Source of the DNA: a virus
DNA length: 44,559 nucleotides
Reading direction: 5' to 3' (one strand)
Virus record (IMG/VR): IMGVR_UViG_3300028284_000245
Location: 1 to 44,559 of that record
Each line of letters starts with the position of its first letter. The stretch's first letter is position 1. Both the position numbers and the translations under genes were made by a program. The notes under the pieces were generated by a model. It did not search any database and had not been told where the DNA came from. It saw only the letters and a list, made by a program, of their open reading frames with translations. Below, piece after piece: positions 16,421 to 25,195 of the stretch.

Positions 16421-16867
16421 ATGAATAACCTTGAACAAATTTTACAGATGTGGAAAAAAGACTCAATCATTGAAGAATTGAATCTTGATGAAGCATCACG
16501 CGATTCCGCAAAACTTCACTCAAAATACCTAGAGATGCTAAGCGTCAACCGTTTACGTGTAAAGAAGCACGAGATGGACTTCAAAGTCCTATTGAAGAAT
16601 AAATGGTTATGGTATAACGGAAAAATGGACAAGGCTCAAATCGATGAACTTGGTTGGGGATATGACCCGTTGAATGGACTTACTGTACTCAAAGGAGATA
16701 TGGATAGATTTTATGATGCTGATCCAGATATCCAGGCATCACAGGCTAGAATTGATTATCTTAAGGAAGTGAATGATACTCTGAAAGAGATTATAGATAA
16801 TGTTAAGTGGAGACATCAATCAATTAAGAATGCCATCGATTGGCAGAAATTTACCAGTGGGATGTAA
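16421..16867 (+). CDS. uvsY: Recombination mediator UvsY
   Basis: A 148-residue charged helical protein, close to T4 UvsY (137). The pattern 'LHSKYLEMLSVNRLRVKKHEMDFKVLLKNKWLWYNGKMD' parallels the T4 'LYSKWLNKHS...LKARLDYYSGRGD' segment, and the C-terminal 'WRHQSIKNAIDWQKFTSGM' parallels 'IKSRGFAIKHIQDMRAFEAGK'. UvsY loads UvsX recombinase onto single-stranded DNA covered by gp32. UvsX is encoded at 42812. The position directly upstream of uvsW is conserved in aquatic T4-like phages. Confidence 0.85.
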   Translation: MNNLEQILQMWKKDSIIEELNLDEASRDSAKLHSKYLEMLSVNRLRVKKHEMDFKVLLKNKWLWYNGKMDKAQIDELGWGYDPLNGLTVLKGDMDRFYDADPDIQASQARIDYLKEVNDTLKEIIDNVKWRHQSIKNAIDWQKFTSGM

Positions 16868-16872
16868 TAACA

Positions 16873-17301
16873 ATGTATGAATATAAAGTAAAAGTTTTAA
16901 GAGTCGTTGATGGAGATACAGTAGATGTAGACATCGATCTAGGATTTGGTGTATGGTTAAGAAAAGAGCGTGTGCGCATTATGGGTATCGATACCCCTGA
17001 ATCGAGAACACGTGATAAAGTAGAGAAGAAGTTTGGTCTAGCGTCTAAGGCCAAGTTGAAAGAACTGCTCAAGGATGGAGCAATATTAAAGACCGAAGTA
17101 TCTAAGAAGGGCGAAGATATGAAAGGTAAGTTTGGTCGTATCCTAGGTGACTTTATCCTTGATGATAACCGAAAAGTGACTGAGGTTCTTATTCAAGAAG
17201 GCCATGCAGTTGCATATTTTGGCGGTAGCAAAGATGATGTAGATGCTGCTCATCTGTCAAATAGAAAGAGGCTTATTGCCGAAGGTGTAGTAGTCCTATA
17301 A
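16873..17301 (+). CDS. Staphylococcal-nuclease-like (SNc) endonuclease
   Basis: A 142-residue protein. The ATG at 16873 is chosen because homologues begin just before the first beta strand. Motifs are 'VVDGDTVDVDIDLGFGVWLRKERVRIMGIDTPES' (calcium-binding Asp and the catalytic-region Arg) and 'KFGRILGDF' (second Arg), the classical SNase pattern, so activity is likely retained. SNc enzymes cut DNA or RNA with calcium. It has no signal peptide, implying action inside the cell. It sits between uvsY and uvsW, suggesting a part in recombination or host-DNA degradation. Confidence 0.88.
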   Translation: MYEYKVKVLRVVDGDTVDVDIDLGFGVWLRKERVRIMGIDTPESRTRDKVEKKFGLASKAKLKELLKDGAILKTEVSKKGEDMKGKFGRILGDFILDDNRKVTEVLIQEGHAVAYFGGSKDDVDAAHLSNRKRLIAEGVVVL

Positions 17302-17302
17302 T

Positions 17303-18814
17303 ATGGAAAAAATAAGAGTACGAAAACTTAATCATGTTTGGCTAAAAATAGAATGTGATCCTGGCATCGGAATGGAGTTGTCTGAACATTTTTGTTTTTA
17401 CGTACCTGGATATAAGTTCATGCCCGCGTACAAGAACCGGATGTGGGATGGCAAGATCCGAATGTATGATATGAGAAAGGAATCTCTTTATTGTGGTCTA
17501 TTTAAATACCTAAAGGAATTCGCCGAGGTAAGAGATTACCAAATTGTTGTAGAGGAGAACCACGTATATGGTCGTCCTGATACTGAGGAGGTAGTCGATA
17601 TTCCTGCTTTAATGGATGAACTCACATTAAGCGCAGGTAAGGTAATGATAAAGCCTAGAGATTATCAGCTAAATGCTTTAGATCATGCACTCAGAAATAG
17701 ACAAGCTTTGCTTTTGTCACCAACGGCTTCTGGTAAATCATTGATAATCTATATGGCTATTCGTTACTATCTTGAGACGTATGGCGCTAATATATTACTG
17801 ATCGTCCCAACTACCTCATTGGTAGAGCAGATGTATTCTGACTTTGAGGACTATGCATACTTTGAGGAAGATTTTAAGGTAGAGGATAATTGCCACAGAA
17901 TCTACTCTGGTAAAGAGAAGTTTGGCGTGAAAAGCCGGGTGATCATCACTACATGGCAATCGATATACAAGTTACCCACAGCCTGGTTTGAAAACTTTGG
18001 TATGGTTATTGGTGACGAAGCCCATAACTTTAAAGCTAAGTCATTGACTAGTATTCTAGAGAAGTGCCATAATGCTAAATATCGTATAGGTACTACTGGT
18101 ACATTGGATGGATCACAGACTCATCAGTTGGTATTAGAAGGATTATTTGGACCAGTTAAGAAGGTTACTACGACGAAAGAACTTATTGATTCTGGGGCTT
18201 TGGCTGATTTGGATATATCGGTACTGCTTCTAAAGTATGATGATGAGACATGTAGAGTGGTCTCTAAGATGAAGTATCAGGATGAGGTAGACTATATTGT
18301 ACGCAACGAAGCACGTAATAACTTTATTGCAAATCTAGCACTTGATCAGGATGGCAATACATTAGTACTCTTTCAGTTTGTGGATAAACACGGCAAACCA
18401 TTACATGATCTGCTTAGACAAAAGATGGAAAAAATAGCACACACAAATCGTAAATTGTTTTATGTGAGTGGTGAAACTGATGTTGATACTCGTGAACAAA
18501 TACGAGCGCTAACCGAGACTCAGACTGATGCCATTATTGTGGCTTCGCTTGGTACATTCTCTACTGGTATTAATATTAAGTCACTAAATAATATCGTATT
18601 TGCTTCACCTAGTAAGTCTCAGATTAAAGTACTTCAGAGCATTGGTCGAGGATTAAGGAAGAGTGCAGACGGTAGAGGCACTAAAGTATTTGATATAGCT
18701 GATGATCTACATTGGAAAGCTAAGAAGAACTACACATTACAGCATGCTGGTGTACGTATAAGTATATACAGCAAAGAGAAATTTAAATATAAAATCTATG
18801 AGATAGGACTGTAA
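17303..18814 (+). CDS. uvsW: UvsW superfamily 2 helicase
   Basis: A 503-residue protein, the same size as T4 UvsW. Walker A SPTASGKSL at 139-147, motif II DEAH at 238-241, motif III region 'GTTGTLDG', and C-terminal motif VI 'QSIGRGLRKS' are all present, after an N-terminal DNA-binding domain of about 110 residues. T4 UvsW unwinds R-loops and drives branch migration and fork regression, switching replication from origin- to recombination-dependent mode. It starts one base after the nuclease stop. Confidence 0.95.
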   Translation: MEKIRVRKLNHVWLKIECDPGIGMELSEHFCFYVPGYKFMPAYKNRMWDGKIRMYDMRKESLYCGLFKYLKEFAEVRDYQIVVEENHVYGRPDTEEVVDIPALMDELTLSAGKVMIKPRDYQLNALDHALRNRQALLLSPTASGKSLIIYMAIRYYLETYGANILLIVPTTSLVEQMYSDFEDYAYFEEDFKVEDNCHRIYSGKEKFGVKSRVIITTWQSIYKLPTAWFENFGMVIGDEAHNFKAKSLTSILEKCHNAKYRIGTTGTLDGSQTHQLVLEGLFGPVKKVTTTKELIDSGALADLDISVLLLKYDDETCRVVSKMKYQDEVDYIVRNEARNNFIANLALDQDGNTLVLFQFVDKHGKPLHDLLRQKMEKIAHTNRKLFYVSGETDVDTREQIRALTETQTDAIIVASLGTFSTGINIKSLNNIVFASPSKSQIKVLQSIGRGLRKSADGRGTKVFDIADDLHWKAKKNYTLQHAGVRISIYSKEKFKYKIYEIGL

Positions 18815-18818
18815 TATA

Positions 18819-19181
18819 ATGACTGATATCGATAATTTAAATATCCGACAAATGAAACTTATTAGTGGCGAAGAGATTGTCTGTCTTGTAGCCTCTGATA
18901 ACGATGATAACTATCTAATAGAACGGCCGCTGGCCGTTACTAGCGTACTTCCAAATAAGTACCAATTGATACCATGGTTCTCATTATCAAATACTAATGT
19001 TATAAAGATGAATAAATCCAATGTAATCTCTCATGCTGAAGTTGATAATGATATTAAGCTGACATACATTAAGTTAGCACTAGATGATACTGATATGTCT
19101 GAATACGATGATGAAATGGATGAAGAACAACTTGATTTAGACTTTGATGATATGTCATATGACCCAACAACCATTCATTGA
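18819..19181 (+). CDS. Sm-like fold small protein (paralogue of the 33019 gene)
   Basis: A 120-residue protein. Residues ~10-70 begin 'RQMKLISGEEIVCLVASDNDDNYLIERP', matching the start of the 33019 protein (KLVRLSSGEEIVGNITQERDN). The layout of a short strand, S-G-E-E-I-V, a polar turn and strands is like an Sm/LSm barrel. The C-terminal 35 residues are very acidic. Phage proteins of this type are common near uvsW and gp55 in aquatic T4-like genomes, but the function is not established. RNA binding is inferred from the fold guess only. A possible antisense promoter at 19218-19246 faces this gene. Confidence 0.6.
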   Translation: MTDIDNLNIRQMKLISGEEIVCLVASDNDDNYLIERPLAVTSVLPNKYQLIPWFSLSNTNVIKMNKSNVISHAEVDNDIKLTYIKLALDDTDMSEYDDEMDEEQLDLDFDDMSYDPTTIH

Positions 19182-19217
19182 TCACAGTATACCTCTGTCC
19201 CCCGGGAGTAGTAATAT

Positions 19218-19246
19218 ATTATAACACATATTTCCCACTTTGTACA
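19218..19246 (-). promoter_or_regulatory. Possible antisense early-type promoter TGTACA-N17-TATAAT
   Basis: On the - strand, TGTACA (19246-19241), a 17-base spacer and TATAAT (19223-19218) preceded by TGTGT match the phage early-promoter family exactly, including the extended -10. Transcription would run leftwards into the Sm-like gene and uvsW in antisense. No - strand gene of useful length is there, so the product would be an antisense or small RNA. Confidence 0.55.
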
Positions 19247-19302
19247 CCTTTATTTTCATTTATTTTAAATTAATTTTTTATATCAATTATCTAAAATAGT
19301 TG

Positions 19303-19331
19303 TGTACATTCACCGCAAACTGTTGTATAAT
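19303..19331 (+). promoter_or_regulatory. Early-type promoter TGTACA-N17-TATAAT (gp55)
   Basis: TGTACA at 19303-19308, a 17-base spacer and TATAAT at 19326-19331, 23 bases before the gp55 ATG. It is divergent from, and 57 bases away from, the antisense candidate. The rest of the 173-base intergenic gap is A+T-rich with no other feature seen. Confidence 0.8.
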
Positions 19332-19354
19332 ATACACTATACAGGAGAATACAC

Positions 19355-19930
19355 ATGGCTAAATTAAAACCTAAAGAAAAACCACACTATGTCAATAATA
19401 GGGAATTCTCATATGCCGTTGTTGATTATGTACAATCTGTAAGAGATGCAAAGGAAAACGATACAAAGATTCCTGTTGTTACAGACTACATTGCAACATG
19501 CTTTATGAAGATCTCTGAAGGACTATCACACCGTCCTAACTTTGTACGATATAGTTATCGAGAAGAAATGGTAATGGACGCAGTTGAAAATTGTCTCAAA
19601 GCAATCCATAACTATAATATCGAAACTGCTACTCGTACCGGTAAACCTAACGCATTTTCATATTTTACCCAGATCTGTTACTTTGCCTTTATTAGACGTA
19701 TTACAAAAGAGAAGAAGCAACAAGATATTAAGTTTAGATTCATTGAAAAGATGGGTATTGAAGACTTTATGGAAATCGGCATGGATCGTGAAGCTGCTGG
19801 TGTTACTGCTGCCTATGTGGATACCCTACGTAATCGTATCGATAAGATCAGAGACAAAGATGTAGCAATCAAAGAATATGCTAAAGAAGAGAAGAAGAAT
19901 CTCAAAAAACTAGAATTGTTTATGGTATAA
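19355..19930 (+). CDS. 55: Late-transcription sigma factor gp55
   Basis: A 191-residue protein (T4 gp55: 185). The core 'GLSHRPNFVRYSYREEMVMDAVENCLKAIHNYN' and 'PNAFSYFTQICYFAFIRRITKEKKQQ' is the gp55 version of sigma region 2, which recognises the TATAAATA late box. It replaces the host sigma and works with sliding clamp gp45. The many TATAAATA sites in this window are its expected targets. The gene has its own early-type promoter and AGGAG site, and leads the gp47-gp46 operon. Confidence 0.95.
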   Translation: MAKLKPKEKPHYVNNREFSYAVVDYVQSVRDAKENDTKIPVVTDYIATCFMKISEGLSHRPNFVRYSYREEMVMDAVENCLKAIHNYNIETATRTGKPNAFSYFTQICYFAFIRRITKEKKQQDIKFRFIEKMGIEDFMEIGMDREAAGVTAAYVDTLRNRIDKIRDKDVAIKEYAKEEKKNLKKLELFMV

Positions 19931-19933
19931 TAT

Positions 19934-20995
19934 ATGAAAGTCGCTATATTAAATGATACACACGCTGGTGTACGTAATTCATCAGAAATCTTTATAGAAC
20001 ATCAAAATAAATTCTATACAGAGGTATTCTTTCCGTACTTGAAGGAACATAATATTAAGAATATCCTCCACCTAGGGGATTATTACGAGCATCGGAAGTT
20101 CGTTAATTTTAAAGCACTTAATTCAAATCGAAAGCATTTCCTTGAACCCATGCGAGATGCCGGCATTACTATGGATATTATCCCAGGTAACCACGATGTG
20201 TTTTACAAAAACACTAATGACTTATGTAGCCTTAAAGAACTGCTTGGACACTTTACTTCCCATGTTAATATCGTCATGAAGCCTACCGTATTAGATTATA
20301 GTGGACTTCAAGTTGCAGTTGTACCATGGATTAATAATGAAAACTATCTTGAATACACAGACTTCATTGCGAAATGTAAGGCTCCAATACTTGGTGCTCA
20401 TCTTGAGTTGACTGGATTTGATATGCATAAAGGTATTCCTAACCCTCATGGTATGAATCCTGATCTGTTTAGTCGATTTGAGATGGTACTATCTGGACAC
20501 TTCCATACGAAGTCTTCTCAGGCCAATATTCACTATTTAGGTTCACAATTCGAATTCACATGGAACGATGTAGATGATCCTAAGTACTTCCATGTACTTG
20601 ATACTGAGACGCGTGAGATTACAGCAATAAGAAATCCAAATACAATTTTTAAAAAATTTGTGTACAATGACGAAGAAATAGATTATAATACCATTGATAT
20701 GACGCAATTCGAAAAGAAATTTGTGAAACTCATTGTAGCTAATAAAACGGATCTGTATCAATTTGATAGGTTTGTCGACAAGCTACAGGATGTGGATTCT
20801 CACGAATTAAAGATTGCTGAAAGCTTCGAGGAATACAAGGGTGATAATGTTGAAGATGAAGCAGTATCCTTAGAAGATACAAAAGACTTACTAGATACGT
20901 ATGTTGATGCAGTTGATACAGATCTAGATAAAGATGGTATTAAAGTGCGTCTGAGAGAATTATATACAGAAGCACAGAATTTAGAGGTAGTTTAA
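19934..20995 (+). CDS. 47: Recombination endonuclease subunit gp47 (Mre11/SbcD-like)
   Basis: A 353-residue protein (T4 gp47: 339). Calcineurin-type phosphoesterase motifs are complete: NDTHAG (residues 7-12), LGDYYEHR (47-54), GNHDVF (85-90), a later GAHLEL, and GHFHTKS. With gp46 it forms the Mre11-Rad50-like nuclease that resects DNA ends for UvsX-mediated recombination and contributes to host DNA degradation. It begins 3 bases after the gp55 stop. A TGTACA-N17-TATAAT element lies inside the gene at 20661-20689. Confidence 0.95.
   Translation: MKVAILNDTHAGVRNSSEIFIEHQNKFYTEVFFPYLKEHNIKNILHLGDYYEHRKFVNFKALNSNRKHFLEPMRDAGITMDIIPGNHDVFYKNTNDLCSLKELLGHFTSHVNIVMKPTVLDYSGLQVAVVPWINNENYLEYTDFIAKCKAPILGAHLELTGFDMHKGIPNPHGMNPDLFSRFEMVLSGHFHTKSSQANIHYLGSQFEFTWNDVDDPKYFHVLDTETREITAIRNPNTIFKKFVYNDEEIDYNTIDMTQFEKKFVKLIVANKTDLYQFDRFVDKLQDVDSHELKIAESFEEYKGDNVEDEAVSLEDTKDLLDTYVDAVDTDLDKDGIKVRLRELYTEAQNLEVV
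20661..20689 (+). promoter_or_regulatory. Possible internal promoter within gp47
   Basis: An exact TGTACA-N17-TATAAT inside the gp47 coding sequence, without the TGn extension seen in most family members. It would transcribe the end of gp47 and gp46. An exact 12-base match at fixed spacing is unlikely by chance, but coding constraint cannot be excluded. Confidence 0.45.
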
Positions 20996-20997
20996 TT

Positions 20998-22719
20998 TTG
21001 ATTAAATTTAAGTCTTGCAAGTGGAAGAACTTTCTATCCACTGGCGATGAATTCACTGAAATTAGTTTAGATAGATCTCCAACTACATTGATTGTTGGTC
21101 AAAATGGTGCTGGTAAGTCTACACTATTAGACGCGTTATCCTTTGGTTTGTTTGGTAAACCACATAGGGATATCAAGAAAGATCAATTGATTAACTCAAT
21201 CAATAAGAAAAATGCTGTGGTTGAGGTTGAATTCTCGGTAGGTAAACACGACTTCCGTATCATGAGATCAATACGTCCTAATAAGTTTGAGATCTACCAG
21301 AACGACAATATGATTAACCAATCATCTACTGTCAAAGATTATCAAAAATTCTTAGAGCAAAATATTCTAAAGCTTAACCATAAATCATTCCATCAGGTTG
21401 TGGTATTGGGTAGCAGTTCTTTTATTCCCTTTATGCAGATGCCAGTATGGTCACGTAGGGAAGTTATTGAAGATCTACTCGATATCAACATTTTCACAAA
21501 GATGAATGGTCTACTCAAAGAACGTAACTCTAAGATCAAGGAAGAGATTAAAGATATTACTCACCAGATTGATTTGATCAATACAAAGATTGATGGTCAA
21601 ACTAAGTATATCAAAAACCTAGAATCTCTAAATACCGATCAGATTACACAGAAGCATGATTCCATATCGGATCTAAAGGGTAATATCGATACGTTATTTA
21701 CTGAGTCACAGGCACTAGGTAAGAATCTTTCTACCTTAATGGATTCTGGTGAGACTGATTATAAAAAGGTAAATGGTTCTATCAATCAATTATCAGCCTA
21801 TGATATGCAGTTCAAGTCTAAGATGAAATCTTTAGTCAAAGAATCTAAGTTCTATACTGAGAATGACACATGTCCTACATGTGATCAGGAGATTACACAA
21901 GATAAGAAAGACCAAAAGGTTTCTGAAATCTCAACTAAAGCTAAAGAACTACAAGTTGCAACTACTGATCTACAACGTAAACTAGACGAGGCTACATTAC
22001 AGGCTGAGGCAAGTAAAGCTAAACTTAAATCATTACAAGATCGTCAGGCAAAAATCCTTTCGAATAATGATCAGATTGCTATACTTCAGAATGAGATCAA
22101 TAAGACCTTAAAAGAAATCGAAAAGCTTTCTAGTCAAACTGGTGATATCTCTGGCGCAAAAGAAGAGCTAGATACATTACGAGATAGTAAGGATACTCAA
22201 ACCGAGCGTAAGCTTAAGTACCTAGAAGAAAGAACATACAACGAAATCATTGCTGAGCTACTTAAAGATACTGGTATCAAGACTAAGATCATTAAGCAAT
22301 ATCTGCCGGTGATGAATAAGCTTATTAACCAGTATCTACAGGTTCTTGACTTCTTTGTTTCGTTCCATCTTGATGAGACATTCAGTGAAACAATCAAATC
22401 ACGGCATAGGGATAACTTTAACTATGCGTCTTTCTCAGAGGGTGAGAAACAACGTATTGATTTGGCCTTATTGTTTACGTGGAGACAGATTGCTAAGATG
22501 AAGAATAGTGCTTCTACCAATCTGTTAGTATTGGATGAGACCTTTGACTCGTCTCTGGATCATGATGGTATCGATAACTTGACCAAGATACTTGATACCT
22601 TAGAAGAGGGATCTAACGTCTTTATCATATCCCACAAAGGTGATATCCTAGAGAATAAGTTTAGATCTAAGATTGAATTCCATAAAGAGCATAATTTCTC
22701 TAAGATGAAGTCCTTATAA
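20998..22719 (+). CDS. 46: Recombination endonuclease subunit gp46 (Rad50/SbcC-like)
   Basis: A 573-residue protein (T4 gp46: 560). The start is TTG at 20998, two bases after the gp47 stop; it gives the conserved N-terminus MIKFKSCKWKNFLSTGDEF. Walker A GQNGAGKS is at 34-41, two long coiled coils flank a zinc-hook CPTC at 292-295, the signature 'FSEGEKQRIDLALLF' follows, and Walker B LLVLDE is at 509-514. It is the ATPase partner of gp47. The stop codon lies in a sequence block repeated after the 22849 gene. Confidence 0.96.
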   Translation: MIKFKSCKWKNFLSTGDEFTEISLDRSPTTLIVGQNGAGKSTLLDALSFGLFGKPHRDIKKDQLINSINKKNAVVEVEFSVGKHDFRIMRSIRPNKFEIYQNDNMINQSSTVKDYQKFLEQNILKLNHKSFHQVVVLGSSSFIPFMQMPVWSRREVIEDLLDINIFTKMNGLLKERNSKIKEEIKDITHQIDLINTKIDGQTKYIKNLESLNTDQITQKHDSISDLKGNIDTLFTESQALGKNLSTLMDSGETDYKKVNGSINQLSAYDMQFKSKMKSLVKESKFYTENDTCPTCDQEITQDKKDQKVSEISTKAKELQVATTDLQRKLDEATLQAEASKAKLKSLQDRQAKILSNNDQIAILQNEINKTLKEIEKLSSQTGDISGAKEELDTLRDSKDTQTERKLKYLEERTYNEIIAELLKDTGIKTKIIKQYLPVMNKLINQYLQVLDFFVSFHLDETFSETIKSRHRDNFNYASFSEGEKQRIDLALLFTWRQIAKMKNSASTNLLVLDETFDSSLDHDGIDNLTKILDTLEEGSNVFIISHKGDILENKFRSKIEFHKEHNFSKMKSL

Positions 22720-22727
22720 CCAAAAAG

Positions 22728-22745
22728 TGTGACATTTATGTCACA
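22728..22745 (+). promoter_or_regulatory. Palindrome TGTGACATTTATGTCACA, copy 1
   Basis: A perfect 8-base inverted repeat with a 2-base centre lies 9 bases after the gp46 stop and 46 bases before the -35 of the promoter of the 22849 gene. There is no T-run, so intrinsic termination is unlikely. It recurs identically at 25083-25100. The half-sites GTGACA/TGTCAC around 4 bases suggest a dimeric regulator's operator or an activator site. CRP sites have a 6-base rather than 8-base centre between TGTGA and TCACA. Confidence 0.7.
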
Positions 22746-22791
22746 TATTCCATAAAAGTATAAAAAAATGGCAAAATACGCAAAATAGTTG

Positions 22792-22820
22792 TGTACATAC
22801 CCAGTTGTCCGTGGTATAAT
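22792..22820 (+). promoter_or_regulatory. Early-type promoter TGTACA-N17-TATAAT (HExxH/VWA gene)
   Basis: TGTACA at 22792-22797 and TATAAT at 22815-22820 with TGG before it. Upstream is an A-tract (22762-22768) that may serve as an UP element. It lies 28 bases before the ATG at 22849. Confidence 0.8.
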
Positions 22821-22848
22821 GGTTACATAAATTGATAAGGATACACAT

Positions 22849-25056
22849 ATGACATTACAAGTTAATCCGATGCTCGCCAAGCTTCTTGCCAAGGAGAACC
22901 TCGAAGTTCGCCATGGTAACTATAATACTGCTTGGTTTGACCCTGCAAATCGTGTCCTTGGTTTACCTATATGGGAAGATCATGGTAAAGACGTATACGA
23001 TCTGTTGGTTGGTCACGAGGTTGGTCACGCTTTGTTTACTCCTGCTGATGGTTGGCATGATAGTAACCAAGAGATCAAAGGTTGCCCACGTTCGTACCTC
23101 AATGTGATTGAAGATGTTCGTATTGAACGTAAGATTCGTGATACGTATCCTGGATTGATTTCTCCAATGCGTCGTGGTTATAAGGTACTCATCGAAAAGG
23201 GTTTCTTCGGTAATGCTGAAGAGTACAACTTTGATGAGATGAAGCTAATTGACAAGATCAACCTAAAGTCCAAGCTTTCTACCGAGCTCGAAGTTCCATT
23301 CAATACCAAAGAACAAGTCCTATTTGACCGTGCTCTAGTTGCCGAGACTTGGAGTGAAGTTGTTCAAATTGTTCGTGATATCTTGGCGTACCAAAAAGAG
23401 AATCAGACTGAGTTAATGTCTAATAAAGCACCATCTAAGAATGATGAAGATGAGTCTGGCGATGAAGGTACGGAGTCGCAGACTCAGTCAAATACAAATA
23501 CTCCTGAAGAAAATGAAGATCCCACTCAGTCTGGTCATGACGATCAAGAGGGTGAGACTCCAAATGACGAGGAAGAGGACGAAGAAGAAAAATCTACTGT
23601 GTCGTCTCAACCTGAGCATAATCCAGAAGAAGAAGTATCGGTTACGGATGAGATCTTCCGTAGTAAAGAATCTTCATTGATCGAACAAAATTCAAACGGA
23701 TTTCAGCCAATTTTTATTAACGAATTGTCAAAAGAGACACGTGAAAAATGTATAGTTCCGTATGCGATGCTAGCAGCTGACCGAGCACGTGTACAAAATA
23801 TTGGACGTAATGGTGATGACTCGTTTACATCTAAAGAGGTAACGTTTGGATACTACGCGAAATATAAGACTTACTTTCAAGGTGTAAAGAAATCAGTTGT
23901 TCCAGCAGTAAAAGAGTTCGAGATGCGTAAAGCAGCATATCAATATCAACGTTCATCTACCGCAAAAACTGGATCTTTAGACGTTAATAAAGTCCATAGT
24001 TATAAGTTTAATGATGATATCTTTGCTCGTGTTACGAAAGAAGCAAATGCTAAGAACCATGGTATGTTCTTATTAATTGACTTCTCTGGATCCATGTACA
24101 AATCAATGCCTTCGGTGCTTGATCAAGTCTGTCACCTTGTTGCATTTTGTAAATCAGTAAATATCCCATTTGCGGTGTATGGGTTTTCTACTGGCAAAGA
24201 CGATTCAGGTGTATACGATATGAAGCAGTCTGATATGCATGGAGCTTTAGATCTAGATAGTTTATCTTTGTTTGAGCTAACTAATTCTAAGCTTAAAAAA
24301 TCACAATTTGAAGAATCCATGTACCAAATTTTCCTTCGTAAACACCACGGTGACCTACGTAATGGACCTTATGGTTCTTATGCGCATATGTTTGATGCAG
24401 GATTTTGTCAAGATCAGGATTTTGTTTCTCCTTTTGAAGAATATGGTTCTACTCCATTGCACCAAGCGTTAATCATAAGCCACTACCTGGTTAAAGATTT
24501 CATTAATAGTCATAATGTAGAGAAGATGAATTTTGTCACATTGACTGATGGCGACACAAATCGAGTTAGTGTATACCGCCGTCGCGACATAGACAATAAT
24601 ACCTTGACTGATACGAGAAACTATCAAATACCTATTGATAAGAAGCTTGTAAAATTTCATCATAGCGATGTATGTAAATCTATATTAGAGAATATGAGTA
24701 AGCAGTTAGGTACAAATAATATTGGCTTCTTTATTGCTGATGACGCTCGGTCCATGGCATACAGACACCAACATGCGTTCGATGATAATTCTAAACTAAA
24801 TCGTTGGGATTGGGCGCGGAGTGACATGAATAAAGAATTCCGTAATAATCGTTGCTTGCATGTTTCTGATACTCTTGGATATGACGATTACTATATCCTT
24901 AAAGACGGCAAGAACAACCTAAGCACTGATGCTGACGAGTTTGATGCTACTGCTGAGGATAGCAAAGGCAAAGTGACCACTCAGTTCAAGAAATACTCAA
25001 AATCTAAGAAGACCAATAAGGTTCTAATGACAAAATTAGGAAAGGCTGTTGCATAA
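22849..25056 (+). CDS. CobT-like / zincin + von Willebrand factor A domain protein
   Basis: A 735-residue protein. An N-terminal zinc-protease-like domain has HEVGH at 56-60 and a conserved NVIEDVRIE at 85-93 that could supply a further ligand. A very acidic low-complexity linker covers residues ~198-262. The C-terminal VWA domain has the MIDAS motif DFSGS at 411-415 and a later 'TLTDGD'. This resembles cobaltochelatase CobT in plan, but phage versions, paired with a CobS/MoxR-type ATPase as here, more likely form a remodelling or proteolytic machine; cobalamin chemistry is not implied. The gene has its own promoter and an upstream palindrome identical to that of the ATPase gene. Catalytic competence of HExxH is inferred, not shown. 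Confidence 0.8.
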   Translation: MTLQVNPMLAKLLAKENLEVRHGNYNTAWFDPANRVLGLPIWEDHGKDVYDLLVGHEVGHALFTPADGWHDSNQEIKGCPRSYLNVIEDVRIERKIRDTYPGLISPMRRGYKVLIEKGFFGNAEEYNFDEMKLIDKINLKSKLSTELEVPFNTKEQVLFDRALVAETWSEVVQIVRDILAYQKENQTELMSNKAPSKNDEDESGDEGTESQTQSNTNTPEENEDPTQSGHDDQEGETPNDEEEDEEEKSTVSSQPEHNPEEEVSVTDEIFRSKESSLIEQNSNGFQPIFINELSKETREKCIVPYAMLAADRARVQNIGRNGDDSFTSKEVTFGYYAKYKTYFQGVKKSVVPAVKEFEMRKAAYQYQRSSTAKTGSLDVNKVHSYKFNDDIFARVTKEANAKNHGMFLLIDFSGSMYKSMPSVLDQVCHLVAFCKSVNIPFAVYGFSTGKDDSGVYDMKQSDMHGALDLDSLSLFELTNSKLKKSQFEESMYQIFLRKHHGDLRNGPYGSYAHMFDAGFCQDQDFVSPFEEYGSTPLHQALIISHYLVKDFINSHNVEKMNFVTLTDGDTNRVSVYRRRDIDNNTLTDTRNYQIPIDKKLVKFHHSDVCKSILENMSKQLGTNNIGFFIADDARSMAYRHQHAFDDNSKLNRWDWARSDMNKEFRNNRCLHVSDTLGYDDYYILKDGKNNLSTDADEFDATAEDSKGKVTTQFKKYSKSKKTNKVLMTKLGKAVA

Positions 25057-25082
25057 TGAGACAGTCCCTTATAACTAAAATG

Positions 25083-25100
25083 TGTGACATTTATGTCACA
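25083..25100 (+). promoter_or_regulatory. Palindrome TGTGACATTTATGTCACA, copy 2
   Basis: Identical to 22728-22745, in a similar context: a preceding CCTTATAAC block, an A-tract after it, and an early-type promoter whose -35 begins 37 bases downstream. It precedes the CobS-like gene. Confidence 0.7.
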
Positions 25101-25136
25101 TATAACAAAATAGTTTAAAAAAAGTGAATAAAGTAT

Positions 25137-25165
25137 TGTACACTACGTGAGATCTATGGTATAAT
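25137..25165 (+). promoter_or_regulatory. Early-type promoter TGTACA-N17-TATAAT (cobS-like)
   Basis: TGTACA at 25137-25142 and TATAAT at 25160-25165 with TGG before it, 30 bases before the ATG at 25196. The A-tract at 25117-25123 lies just upstream. Confidence 0.8.
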
Positions 25166-25195
25166 ACCTATATAAATTGATGAGGAAGCTATATT

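Noticed and set aside
19182-19354. A tRNA or other structured RNA in the gp55 upstream gap
   Set aside because: No cloverleaf-like pairing seen; the gap is explained by two divergent promoters.
22728-22745. The palindrome as a CRP or FNR site
   Set aside because: The spacing between TGTGA and TCACA is 8, not the 6 of CRP, and the half-site is not that of FNR.
22728-22745. The palindrome as an intrinsic terminator of gp46
   Set aside because: The stem is A+T-rich and no U-tract follows; the clear terminators in this window (15472, 30353) look very different.
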